Shown one piece after another: positions 1 to 6,337 of a stretch of DNA of 11,170 nt. Positions within the stretch are counted from its first letter, which is position 1; each line of letters begins with the position of its first letter. A program made the position numbers and the translations under genes. This stretch comes from Treponema sp. (GTDB taxonomy: Bacteria; Spirochaetota; Spirochaetia; Treponematales; Treponemataceae). The stretch lies in NCBI GenBank assembly GCA_016297805.1, contig JAEDFX010000078.1, positions 1-11,170 on the forward strand, given 5' to 3'. The notes beneath the pieces are model-generated. The model was given only the letters and a program-made list of their open reading frames with translations. It made no database searches and was not told the DNA's origin.

Positions 1-30
1 TTTTATTTACTATACTTACTTAACAAACTG

Positions 31-39
31 TGTTAAAAT
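31..39 (+). promoter_or_regulatory. Candidate extended -10 promoter of the MFS gene
   Basis: TGTTAAAAT matches the extended -10 pattern TGnTATAAT with one mismatch. Transcription would begin near position 46, giving a leader of about 25 bases that includes the GAGG ribosome site at 61-64. No good -35 is seen at the usual distance, as expected for an extended -10. TATACT at 11-16 is an alternative whose -35 would lie outside the window. This is a consensus match only. Confidence 0.35.
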
Positions 40-70
40 GTCATCATTAATTTTAAATTTGAGGTTTGTT

Positions 71-1366
71 ATGAAAAACATTCAGGACAAATGGATTCGT
101 GGTGCAATTCCTGCTTTGCTTTTGCATTGTTCAATCGGAACTGTATACTGCTGGTCTATTTTCAGTCAGGAAATTGCTGATTATATTGGCTTTTCTAAAG
201 GTGCAACAGAATGGGCATTTAGCTTCGCGATTTTCTTCTTAGGTATGTCTGCTGCATTTATGGGTAACATTGTAGAAAAAAATATCCATAAATCAAGTTT
301 GATTGCTTCAATTACATTTGCTTCAGGAATGGCTGGTACAGGTTTCTTTATCTGGTACGGTGGAAATCATCCTGGAAGTATTCTTTCCTTAATCGGTATT
401 TATGTTTGTTATGGCTTCATCATGGGTGTTGGTCTTGGTACAGGTTATCTTTCTCCTGTAAAGACTCTTATGTTGTGGTTCAAAGATAAAAAAGGTTTGG
501 CAACTGGTTTAGCTGTAGCAGGATTTGGTGCTGCTAAAGCTATTGCTTCTCCAATTATGCAGTCTTTGTTAAACAATCTTGGAGAAGGTGGAATCTTCAA
601 GATGTTCTACATTCTTGCTGCAGTTTACTTTGTAATGATGTTTGTTGGTCACTTGCTTTTGGCTAAACCTGCAGACTGGCACGAACCACAGACTAAAGCC
701 GCAGGAGAGGGAATCCTTGCAACTCTTAAACGTGAACCTCTTACATCTTATATTGGTATCTGGTTAATGTTCTACTTAAACATTACATGTGGTCTTGCTT
801 TGATTTCTCAGGAAAAAATGATTGTTAAATGTATTGGTCTTGCAAGTTCTGTAGGTATTATTTCTACAATTTCTGCAGTCTTTAATGCTGGTGGTCGTCT
901 TGGTTTCTCTGCTTGGGCAGATAAAATGAAAGACCGCAATACAATCTACAAGATGATTTTTATTCTTTCAATTGTATTCACTGCTGCTGTTATGTTTACT
1001 GGTGGTATAAAAAACGGTGATGGAAACATCGTTCTTACAGTGCTTGTTCTTGCTTTGATTTTTGTAGTAAATGCAGGATACGGTGGAGGATTCTCAAACG
1101 TTCCAACACTTCTTTCAGACCACTATGGTATGGGTTCTATTTCTGCAATTCATGGAATCACACTTTCTGCATGGGCATTTGCAGGTCTTACTGGTAACCA
1201 GATGGCAAACGCAATTGTAAGCCATACAGGTTCATTCATTGAAGTACATGGTGTAAAGGTAAATCCAACAGGATATCAGAATGTACTCTACGTTACATTG
1301 GCATTGTACATTGTATCACTTTGTTTGAGCATGTTCCTTGTAAAACCAACAAAGAAAGAAAACTAA
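71..1366 (+). CDS. MFS transporter, oxalate:formate antiporter (OFA) family
   Basis: Polytopic inner-membrane transporter of 431 residues, the normal size for a 12-helix MFS protein. Hydrophobic segments can be seen at roughly 11-33, 45-65, 76-97, 102-124, 142-165 and 178-198, followed by a charged central loop (about 200-225) and a second set of helices to the C-terminus. The loop sequence WFKDKKGLATGLAVAGFG (residues 136-153) is typical of the OFA group, which moves small mono- and dicarboxylates (oxalate/formate, pyruvate, lactate). The substrate cannot be told from sequence. I start at the ATG at 71 because GAGG at 61-64 sits 6 bases before it; the in-frame ATG at 38 has no ribosome site and overlaps the candidate -10. 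The gene is a single unit closed by the terminator at 1392-1424. The family is confident; the exact substrate is unknown. Confidence 0.9.
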   Translation: MKNIQDKWIRGAIPALLLHCSIGTVYCWSIFSQEIADYIGFSKGATEWAFSFAIFFLGMSAAFMGNIVEKNIHKSSLIASITFASGMAGTGFFIWYGGNHPGSILSLIGIYVCYGFIMGVGLGTGYLSPVKTLMLWFKDKKGLATGLAVAGFGAAKAIASPIMQSLLNNLGEGGIFKMFYILAAVYFVMMFVGHLLLAKPADWHEPQTKAAGEGILATLKREPLTSYIGIWLMFYLNITCGLALISQEKMIVKCIGLASSVGIISTISAVFNAGGRLGFSAWADKMKDRNTIYKMIFILSIVFTAAVMFTGGIKNGDGNIVLTVLVLALIFVVNAGYGGGFSNVPTLLSDHYGMGSISAIHGITLSAWAFAGLTGNQMANAIVSHTGSFIEVHGVKVNPTGYQNVLYVTLALYIVSLCLSMFLVKPTKKEN

Positions 1367-1391
1367 GTAATATAGATTAGTTGTAAAAACT

Positions 1392-1424
1392 CCAGTCAGA
1401 TTTTTTTTCTGGCTGGATTTTTTT
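1392..1424 (+). terminator. Intrinsic terminator of the MFS gene
   Basis: CCAGTCAGA at 1392-1400 pairs with TCTGGCTGG at 1408-1416 (nine pairs, one a G·T wobble) across a seven-T loop, followed by A and a run of seven T. It starts 25 bases after the stop codon of the transporter, so the gene is probably transcribed alone. Confidence 0.88.
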
Positions 1425-1433
1425 ATTATATAT

Positions 1434-1513
1434 AAAAAAAGTGATACGCTGGTGTCAGTCATCGCTGTATCAAAAAAAAAGTGGTACGCCAGTGTCAGTC
1501 ATCGTTGTATCAC
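1434..1513. repeat. Two tandem copies of a 32-base hairpin repeat with A-runs
   Basis: The units at 1441-1472 and 1481-1512 are identical at 28 of 32 positions and spaced exactly 40 bases apart; each is preceded by a run of at least seven A. Each unit has short inverted ends (TGATAC/GTATCA in copy 1; GTGGTAC/GTATCAC in copy 2, with one G·T wobble) around the shared core GTGTCAGTCATCG. Read on the minus strand, each hairpin is followed by a T-run, so it is terminator-shaped, though no minus-strand gene ends here. It resembles an intergenic REP/MITE-like element, but I recognise no named family. An open frame starting at GTG 1481 runs through copy 2 into the GH43 gene; I regard that extension as accidental. 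Confidence 0.8.
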
Positions 1514-1525
1514 ATTATTTTTGAG

Positions 1526-1545
1526 TTAGTTAAACGTTTTACTAA
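1526..1545. promoter_or_regulatory. LacI/GalR-type operator upstream of the GH43 gene
   Basis: TTAGTTAAACGTTTTACTAA is a 20-base even palindrome with nine of ten base pairs symmetric and a central AAACGTTT. A centred CG flanked by A/T-rich half-sites is the hallmark of LacI-family operators. It overlaps the -35 box of the promoter at 1538-1566, a position suited to repression. No LacI-type regulator is encoded in the window, so the protein that binds is unknown. Control by the sugar released from xylan or arabinan is inference. Confidence 0.65.
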
Positions 1546-1566
1546 TTTCATGATATGGATTATAAT
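1538..1566 (+). promoter_or_regulatory. Promoter of the GH43 gene
   Basis: TTTACT (1538-1543, four of six -35 bases), a 17-base spacer and a perfect TATAAT (1561-1566). Transcription would start near 1573. This excludes the in-frame ATG at 1550 and the GTG at 1481 as starts of the main message. The operator at 1526-1545 covers the -35. Confidence 0.65.
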
Positions 1567-1609
1567 AATTTTTGTGCGTAAATTTTTATTCATCATCATG
1601 ATGTTTCTT

Positions 1610-1614
1610 GGAGG
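1610..1614 (+). promoter_or_regulatory. Shine-Dalgarno GGAGG deciding the GH43 start
   Basis: GGAGG lies four bases before the ATG at 1619. The spacing is slightly short, but it is the only strong ribosome site ahead of this gene. It also lies inside the frame that would encode a signal-peptide-like stretch if translation began at GTG 1574. Confidence 0.55.
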
Positions 1615-1618
1615 CTTT

Positions 1619-3160
1619 ATGTGTGCTCAAACTTATAAAACTGCAAGTGCAAATATTATTCTTGCAGATTATCCTGATCCTGATGTTATCCGCGTTGAAG
1701 ATGCCTACTATATGGTGAGTACTACAATGCATTTTATGCCAGGTTGTGTAATATTACGTTCTTATAATCTTGTTGATTGGGAAATTGCCTCTTATGTTTA
1801 TACTGAGCTTGATGGTACAAATGGACAGCGTCTGTGGAATGATAGAGGAGTGTACGGTCAGGGCATGTGGGCAGCTTCCTTACGTCATCATAATGGAATT
1901 TTTTACATTGCTTTTGTTGCAAATGATACTCATAAAACTTATTTGTATACTTCATCAAATATAAATGGTCCATGGATAAAATCAGAAATTTCAGGCTTCT
2001 ATCATGATATGTCTATTTTATTTGATGATGATGGTCGGGTTTTCGTAGTAAGCGGTAATACAAAAATTACACTTACAGAAATGAATTCAGATTTGTCTGG
2101 ACCTAAGAAAGGTGGAATTAATAAAGTAATTATTGAAGATACATCTGAACGGATTTTGGGATATGAAGGCTCTCACTTTTATAAAATCAATGGAAAATAC
2201 TATATATTTTTGATTCACTGGCCAAAGGGTAAATATAGAACCCAAGCTTGCTTTGTGAGTGACTCTGTAGATGGTGAATACAAAGGAAGCGATGTACTTA
2301 ATTCTGATTTAGGAAACTGGAATAGTGGTGTTGCTCAAGGAGGAATAGTTCAGTCTCCTGATGGAAAGTGGTATGGTATTCTTTTTCAGGATCATGGTGC
2401 ATTGGGCCGAATTCCTGTTCTTGTTCCAGTATCCTTTGAAAATGACTTTCCTGTCTTTGGAGAATCTGTAAATGGCAGACAAATTGCACCTCAGCAAGTG
2501 TATGTGCCGGATTTACGGCCGGATTATAAATATAAGTCTTTGTGGAATAATGAATTTGTAAAAGACGGTAAACTTGTCGAAACCTGGCAATGGAATCATA
2601 TTCCTGATCCACGTTATTTCAAACTTGAAGAAAATAAATTATCTATAACTACAGGTAAAATAGTAAAAAATGTTTGTCAGGCAGTAAATACTTTAACCCA
2701 GCGCCCATTGACTGAATTTTTTAGTGCATCTGTAAAACTAGATGCTTCAGAAATAAAAGATGGAGATTTTGCCGGTCTTTGTGCTCTTGAAGGGGACTAC
2801 GGATTCATTGCCATAACAAAAAGTGGAAAAAAATATAAACTGGTAGTTGCAGAACGGGAAACAGAAGTAGAACCTTTTAAAATTGGTAGCGTTGATACTG
2901 GCTATGCAAAAATTATATCAGAGGTGGAATTAAAAAAGCCTGTTGTATATTTACGAAGCGATTTTGATTTTTCTTGTGGAAAAGAAAATGTTCAGTTTTA
3001 CTATTGTGAAGAAAAATCAAAAGTATATAATCAGTTAGGTATACCAAAAAAACTACGTTTTACATTGGATCAGTTTGTTGGTTGCCGATTTTCATTGTTC
3101 AATTTTTCCACAAAGGAAAGTGGGGGAACTGCAGTCTTTTCTGATGTAAAAAGGAACTAA
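1619..3160 (+). CDS. GH43 glycosidase (beta-xylosidase / alpha-L-arabinofuranosidase type)
   Basis: 513 residues from this start. An N-terminal five-blade beta-propeller of family GH43 spans about residues 12-300. The expected catalytic triad is visible: the base Asp20 in YPDPD, the pKa-tuning Asp130 in YHDMSILFDDDG and the general acid Glu183 in GYEGSH. Residues about 308-510 form a second beta-sandwich region like the C-terminal concanavalin-type domain of GH43 beta-xylosidases. Such enzymes remove terminal xylose or arabinose from hemicellulose fragments; which of the two cannot be decided here. Start: GGAGG favours ATG 1619 and a cytosolic enzyme. GTG 1574 would add 15 residues reading like a signal peptide (MRKFLFIIMMFLGGFMCAQ when counted through the joint) but would be nearly leaderless. 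The gene has its own promoter and LacI-type operator, and its stop codon abuts the ATG of the TtcA-like gene. Confidence 0.9.
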   Translation: MCAQTYKTASANIILADYPDPDVIRVEDAYYMVSTTMHFMPGCVILRSYNLVDWEIASYVYTELDGTNGQRLWNDRGVYGQGMWAASLRHHNGIFYIAFVANDTHKTYLYTSSNINGPWIKSEISGFYHDMSILFDDDGRVFVVSGNTKITLTEMNSDLSGPKKGGINKVIIEDTSERILGYEGSHFYKINGKYYIFLIHWPKGKYRTQACFVSDSVDGEYKGSDVLNSDLGNWNSGVAQGGIVQSPDGKWYGILFQDHGALGRIPVLVPVSFENDFPVFGESVNGRQIAPQQVYVPDLRPDYKYKSLWNNEFVKDGKLVETWQWNHIPDPRYFKLEENKLSITTGKIVKNVCQAVNTLTQRPLTEFFSASVKLDASEIKDGDFAGLCALEGDYGFIAITKSGKKYKLVVAERETEVEPFKIGSVDTGYAKIISEVELKKPVVYLRSDFDFSCGKENVQFYYCEEKSKVYNQLGIPKKLRFTLDQFVGCRFSLFNFSTKESGGTAVFSDVKRN

Positions 3161-3871
3161 ATGAAAAAAACTCCGAAGATTTCAAGTCTGATTGATAAAG
3201 CTGTTTTTGATTATAATCTTATTGAATCTGGCGACAAGATTCTTATAGGAGCTTCAGGTGGAAAAGATTCTACCGTTCTTATTGAATATTTTGCATCAAG
3301 AACAAAACGTCCTGACTGTAATTTTGAATATAAGGCTGTTCATATTCATAGTGATTTTGCGTCTCCCTTTCCTGAAGATATTATGAATCTCCTAAAAAAA
3401 TGGGATGCCAGCTTTGAATCAATAGATGTGAATATTCTGGAACGGGTAAAAGAAAATCAGAAAATGAGCTGTTACTGGTGTTCAACTCAGCGTCGTTCCG
3501 AACTGCTTAATTATGCTCTTGAACATGGGTATAACAAAATAGCACTTGGACATCATATGGATGATATTCTTGAAACCTTTTTAATGAATATGCTAGAGAA
3601 GGGGAATCTTTCAACAATGATTCCCAAAATGCAGTATGAAAAATGGCCTGTAAGTATAATACGCCCGTTGGCATATATAAGTGAAAATCGTATTATTGAA
3701 CATGCAAAAGATAAGGGGTTTTACGGTTATACCTGTACATGCAATTTCCAGGATAATTCTACAAGAAAAGAAGCCCGTAAACGTTTGGAATTGCTTACAG
3801 GTGGTGATGAAAAAACAAAAGAAAGAATGTTCAGAGCACTGAAAAATGTTCAGACAGAATATTTGTTATAG
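3161..3871 (+). CDS. ttcA: TtcA-like tRNA 2-thiocytidine synthase (PP-loop ATPase)
   Basis: Cytosolic PP-loop enzyme of 236 residues. The ATP-binding loop SGGKDS is at residues 32-37. Cys104 and Cys107 (CYWC) and Cys194 match the three cysteines that hold the Fe-S cluster in TtcA, and GHHMDD at 130-135 is the usual second family motif. TtcA adenylates cytidine 32 of certain tRNAs and inserts sulfur. This copy is clearly shorter than the E. coli protein (about 310 residues), lacking parts of both ends, but no key motif is missing; a relative of TtcA with another tRNA target is possible. AAGGA at 3151-3155 gives a strong ribosome site inside the end of the GH43 gene, and the ATG follows the GH43 stop codon directly, so the two are cotranscribed and probably coupled. 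No functional link between a glycosidase and tRNA thiolation is evident. Confidence 0.85.
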   Translation: MKKTPKISSLIDKAVFDYNLIESGDKILIGASGGKDSTVLIEYFASRTKRPDCNFEYKAVHIHSDFASPFPEDIMNLLKKWDASFESIDVNILERVKENQKMSCYWCSTQRRSELLNYALEHGYNKIALGHHMDDILETFLMNMLEKGNLSTMIPKMQYEKWPVSIIRPLAYISENRIIEHAKDKGFYGYTCTCNFQDNSTRKEARKRLELLTGGDEKTKERMFRALKNVQTEYLL

Positions 3872-3877
3872 GACTAA

Positions 3878-3968
3878 TAGTCACAGCTATCACGGATGTT
3901 ACAGATAAAAATAAAAAAAGCATCCGTGTTATCCGTAACATCCGTATAATCCGTGACTAATTTTTTTT
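3878..3968 (+). terminator. Large stem followed by T-run after the ttcA-like gene
   Basis: The arms 3878-3908 and 3929-3959 can pair at 25 of 31 positions and are followed by eight T at 3961-3968. The T-run faces the plus strand, so it can end the GH43–ttcA message, and it overlaps the stop codon of the convergent nicotinate phosphoribosyltransferase gene. A shorter perfect stem is also possible (3891-3898 with 3921-3928). No T-run follows the stem on the minus strand. Confidence 0.55.
3880..3957. repeat. Palindromic array of 9-base ATCCGTNNN units
   Basis: On the plus strand ATCCGT occurs at 3922, 3931, 3940 and 3949, exactly nine bases apart. Left of an A-rich loop, three units run in the opposite orientation in the same 9-base register at 3880, 3889 and 3898; one is exact (ATCACGGAT) and two are degenerate. 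Facing units match at 7/9, 6/9 and 8/9 positions. The element sits between two convergent genes. Similar CGGAT-rich repeats are scattered between genes in several bacterial groups, from general recall; I assign no named family. Confidence 0.75.
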
Positions 3969-5409
3969 ATCTATTAATATTCTTTTCAATGAAATCTTTT
4001 TTCAAATCTTTTAATTCTTCAGATAAAGAAACCTTGTAAATATGAGGATTCAAAATTCGTTTGTAAGATTCATCAAAGGTTTCAAGTTGCTTTTGCATAT
4101 TACTGCGACTTAGGCGCAACTGTTCTGCTTCTGGAAGACGAGTTGAAACTCTTTTTCCATCTTTAAGCTTAAGCTTTAAAAGTGGTTCAACCTTTGATGC
4201 AGTGCATGTAAACTGACGGTAATCAACCATAGGATGATGAAAACGATATTCTTTACCAGCTTCAATAACTTCATTTTCAAGGGCAAGAACATCTGCACAT
4301 GCCATGCCGTTTGAATCATAAAGACGGTATACATTTTTAATGCCAGGGTTTGTTGTTTTTGCCGGATTATCTGAGAATTTCATTGCCGGAACCATTTTTC
4401 CAGTCTCTTTATCATTACGAGCGGCAAGCTTATAAACACCTGTGAAAGATGATTCATCACCACCAGTTACCATGTGTGTGCCTACACCCCAGCTGTTGAT
4501 TGGTGCGCCACGGGCAACAAGCGTAGAAATAATTTCTTCAGTTAATTCATTAGAAACACTGATTTTTGCCTGTGGGAATCCAGCTCTATCCAGTTCTTTA
4601 CGAACTTCTCTTGTAAGATAATCAATATCACCTGAATCAAGGCGAACTCCAAAATTGTAGCCTTTTTCTACAAGCTCACCACCGACTATAATTGCATTTT
4701 TTATACCAGATTTAAGGGTGTCATAAGTATCAATTAAGAATACAGAATTCTGTGGATAGATTTTTGCATATTCACGGAATGCTTCCAGTTCTGAAGAATG
4801 TGACATAATCCATGCGTGAGCCATAGTTCCCATTACAGGAATACCATATTCTTTGCCTGCGAGAGTGTTGGAAGTTCCTGCCGCACCACCAATATATGCT
4901 GCACGAGTTGCGCTCATTGCACCATCTGGTCCCTGAGCACGACGTAAGCCAAATTCCATAATGGGAGCTTTTTTACTGGCCAGCCAGATTCGTGCTGTTT
5001 TTGTTGCAATAAGACTCTGAAAGTTTACATGGTTTAAAATCAATCCTTCAAGAATCTGTGCTTCAATAAGATTTGCGTGAATGCGTACTAAAGGCTCCTG
5101 AGGAAAAATTACAGTTCCTTCATCCATTGTATAAAGATCACCTGTAAAGTGAAAATCTTTCAGATAGTCCAGGAATCCCTGCTCAAAGATTTTCTGTTCT
5201 GCAAGATATTTTATGTCATCTTCTTCAAAATGGAAATTTGTTATAACGTCCATTAATGTTTCATTTCCTGCAAGAACTGAAAAACCACCATTAAAAGGGT
5301 TTTTGCGGAAGAACATATCAAAAACAACCTGATGATTCATGTTGTTTTTCCAATAGCCCTGTGCCATTGTAAGTTCATAAAAATCTGTAAAAAGTGCATT
5401 ATCTATCAT
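3967..5409 (-). CDS. pncB: Nicotinate phosphoribosyltransferase
   Basis: 480 residues, the usual size of the long bacterial form. The enzyme joins nicotinate to PRPP, with ATP hydrolysis, to make nicotinate mononucleotide: the entry step of the Preiss-Handler NAD salvage route in the cytosol. Family landmarks are visible in order: FTDFYELTMAQ at residues 7-17, FGLRRAQG at 153-160, GTMAHAW at 194-200 with His198 at the position of the phosphorylated histidine, LIDTYDT at 225-231, RLDSGD at 256-261 and GVGTHMVTG at 308-316. The ATG at 5409 is preceded by AGGAAAA overlapping the stop codon of the upstream SDR gene. Only 11 bases separate the two genes, so both are likely read from the promoter at 6259-6287. 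The 3' end runs into the inverted-repeat element. Confidence 0.95.
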   Translation of the reverse strand: MIDNALFTDFYELTMAQGYWKNNMNHQVVFDMFFRKNPFNGGFSVLAGNETLMDVITNFHFEEDDIKYLAEQKIFEQGFLDYLKDFHFTGDLYTMDEGTVIFPQEPLVRIHANLIEAQILEGLILNHVNFQSLIATKTARIWLASKKAPIMEFGLRRAQGPDGAMSATRAAYIGGAAGTSNTLAGKEYGIPVMGTMAHAWIMSHSSELEAFREYAKIYPQNSVFLIDTYDTLKSGIKNAIIVGGELVEKGYNFGVRLDSGDIDYLTREVRKELDRAGFPQAKISVSNELTEEIISTLVARGAPINSWGVGTHMVTGGDESSFTGVYKLAARNDKETGKMVPAMKFSDNPAKTTNPGIKNVYRLYDSNGMACADVLALENEVIEAGKEYRFHHPMVDYRQFTCTASKVEPLLKLKLKDGKRVSTRLPEAEQLRLSRSNMQKQLETFDESYKRILNPHIYKVSLSEELKDLKKDFIEKNINR

Positions 5410-5420
5410 TTTAAATTTTC

Positions 5421-6251
5421 CTATTTCGCAATATTTTGATCAGGATTATGTGGTCTTTTATTATATTTGTAAGTATAACGGGCTACAAGATAGCGGCCAA
5501 CAAATCTGCCTAAAAGAGCTGTAAATCTCCATTTTGTTCTGTACATTGCAATCTTTTTTCCTTTGAAAGCTCGTTTTAAACAGTGGGCAACTACCTTTGC
5601 AGGAGCAATGCCGCCTTTCACTTCTTTTCTGGCACCATTTGAAGCAACATTTGCAAATTCAGTACTGACTGATCCAGGACATAAGGCACACACCTTAATA
5701 TCTTTATCCTTAAGCTCTGCAGCAAGTGCAATAGAAAAACTCAGTACATAGGCTTTTGATGCTCCATAAACTGCAAAATTTCCTAATGGCATGAATGCTG
5801 CAAGAGAAGAGGTGTTTATGATTACAGAATCTTTAGAAAGATAAGGAAGAACTGCACCGCAAATGCCTGTAACGGTTGTACAGTTCAAGTCTATCATATC
5901 TAGTTCCCGTTCTGTGGAAGTTTCTTCAAAAGGTCCATAAGTACCAAAACCTGCATTATTTATCAGCAGTTTAATATTGATTTTATTTCCAGTGTTATTT
6001 GATTTGTCATTTTCTTCATTCAGAAAAGTCTTGAAACAATTAACACCATCTTTTCCTGAGATATCCATAACAACTGGACGTACAACACTGTAATTGTGAA
6101 GATTGTTAATTTCCTTAGACAGTTCTTTCAATTTATCTTCACGTCGGGCAATAATCCAGATTTCATCATAGGAATATTTTTCTGAAACCTGTTTTGTAAA
6201 TTCTGCTCCCAATCCTGAGCTTGCACCTGTAATGATGGCAATATTTTTCAT
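5421..6251 (-). CDS. Short-chain dehydrogenase/reductase (classical SDR)
   Basis: 276-residue NAD(P)-dependent oxidoreductase of unknown substrate. TGASSGLG at residues 8-15 is the glycine-rich nucleotide loop; the Arg pair at 36-37 after the second strand favours NADP(H). NNAG is at 98-101, the catalytic serine is in NTSS (146-149), and YGASK gives Tyr162 and Lys166. PG followed by TEF after the sixth strand is also typical. The basic C-terminus (about 235-270) resembles the DltE/YqjQ-like branch. A TTG-initiated frame begins at 6287, but that TTG is part of the -35 box, so translation must start at the ATG at 6251. The predicted transcription start then falls within a base or two of the ATG. 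It is first in a two-gene unit with the nicotinate phosphoribosyltransferase. A metabolic link to NAD salvage is not shown. Confidence 0.9.
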   Translation of the reverse strand: MKNIAIITGASSGLGAEFTKQVSEKYSYDEIWIIARREDKLKELSKEINNLHNYSVVRPVVMDISGKDGVNCFKTFLNEENDKSNNTGNKINIKLLINNAGFGTYGPFEETSTERELDMIDLNCTTVTGICGAVLPYLSKDSVIINTSSLAAFMPLGNFAVYGASKAYVLSFSIALAAELKDKDIKVCALCPGSVSTEFANVASNGARKEVKGGIAPAKVVAHCLKRAFKGKKIAMYRTKWRFTALLGRFVGRYLVARYTYKYNKRPHNPDQNIAK

Positions 6252-6258
6252 ATCTTCT

Positions 6259-6287
6259 ATTATATAGCAAATAATCTTTACTATCAA
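6259..6287 (-). promoter_or_regulatory. Promoter of the SDR–pncB unit, near-leaderless
   Basis: On the minus strand TTGATA (6287-6282), a 17-base spacer and a perfect TATAAT (6264-6259). The expected start site is about 6252, next to the ATG at 6251. GAAG lies only two bases before the ATG, too close to act as a normal ribosome site. Confidence 0.75.
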
Positions 6288-6302
6288 ATATGGTGATTAG
6301 TA

Positions 6303-6331
6303 TTCCCAAGACAGGATTCTGTAAGTATAAT
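6303..6331 (+). promoter_or_regulatory. Promoter of the GH3–methyltransferase unit, near-leaderless
   Basis: A perfect TATAAT at 6326-6331 lies seven bases before the ATG at 6338. A weak -35, TTCCCA (6303-6308, four of six), is 17 bases upstream. The stop codon TGA at 6332-6334 is in frame just before the gene, so the start cannot lie further upstream. The promoter is back-to-back with the SDR promoter; the two -35 boxes are 15 bases apart. Confidence 0.6.
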
Positions 6332-6337
6332 TGAAGC

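Noticed and set aside
38..70. MFS start at ATG 38
   Set aside because: No ribosome site precedes it and it overlaps the candidate -10 box; ATG 71 has GAGG at a proper distance and starts a typical transporter N-terminus.
1434..1513. Minimal CRISPR array
   Set aside because: Only two units, the 'spacer' is a plain A-run, the repeat carries four differences and no cas gene is in the window.
1434..1513. Riboswitch or leader RNA for the GH43 gene
   Set aside because: The repeats lie upstream of the predicted transcription start and do not match a riboswitch pattern I know.
1481..1618. Longer GH43 reading frame starting at GTG 1481 or ATG 1550
   Set aside because: The first part translates the hairpin repeat, there is no ribosome site, and both starts lie upstream of the predicted transcription start near 1573.
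2298..2612. Minus-strand open frame inside the GH43 gene
   Set aside because: Shadow of a strongly conserved coding frame; no ribosome site and low-complexity Gln/His-rich translation. The same applies to the other antisense frames within real genes.
6252..6287. SDR start at TTG 6287
   Set aside because: That TTG belongs to the -35 box of a well-formed promoter reading the same way; the SDR core begins at the ATG at 6251.
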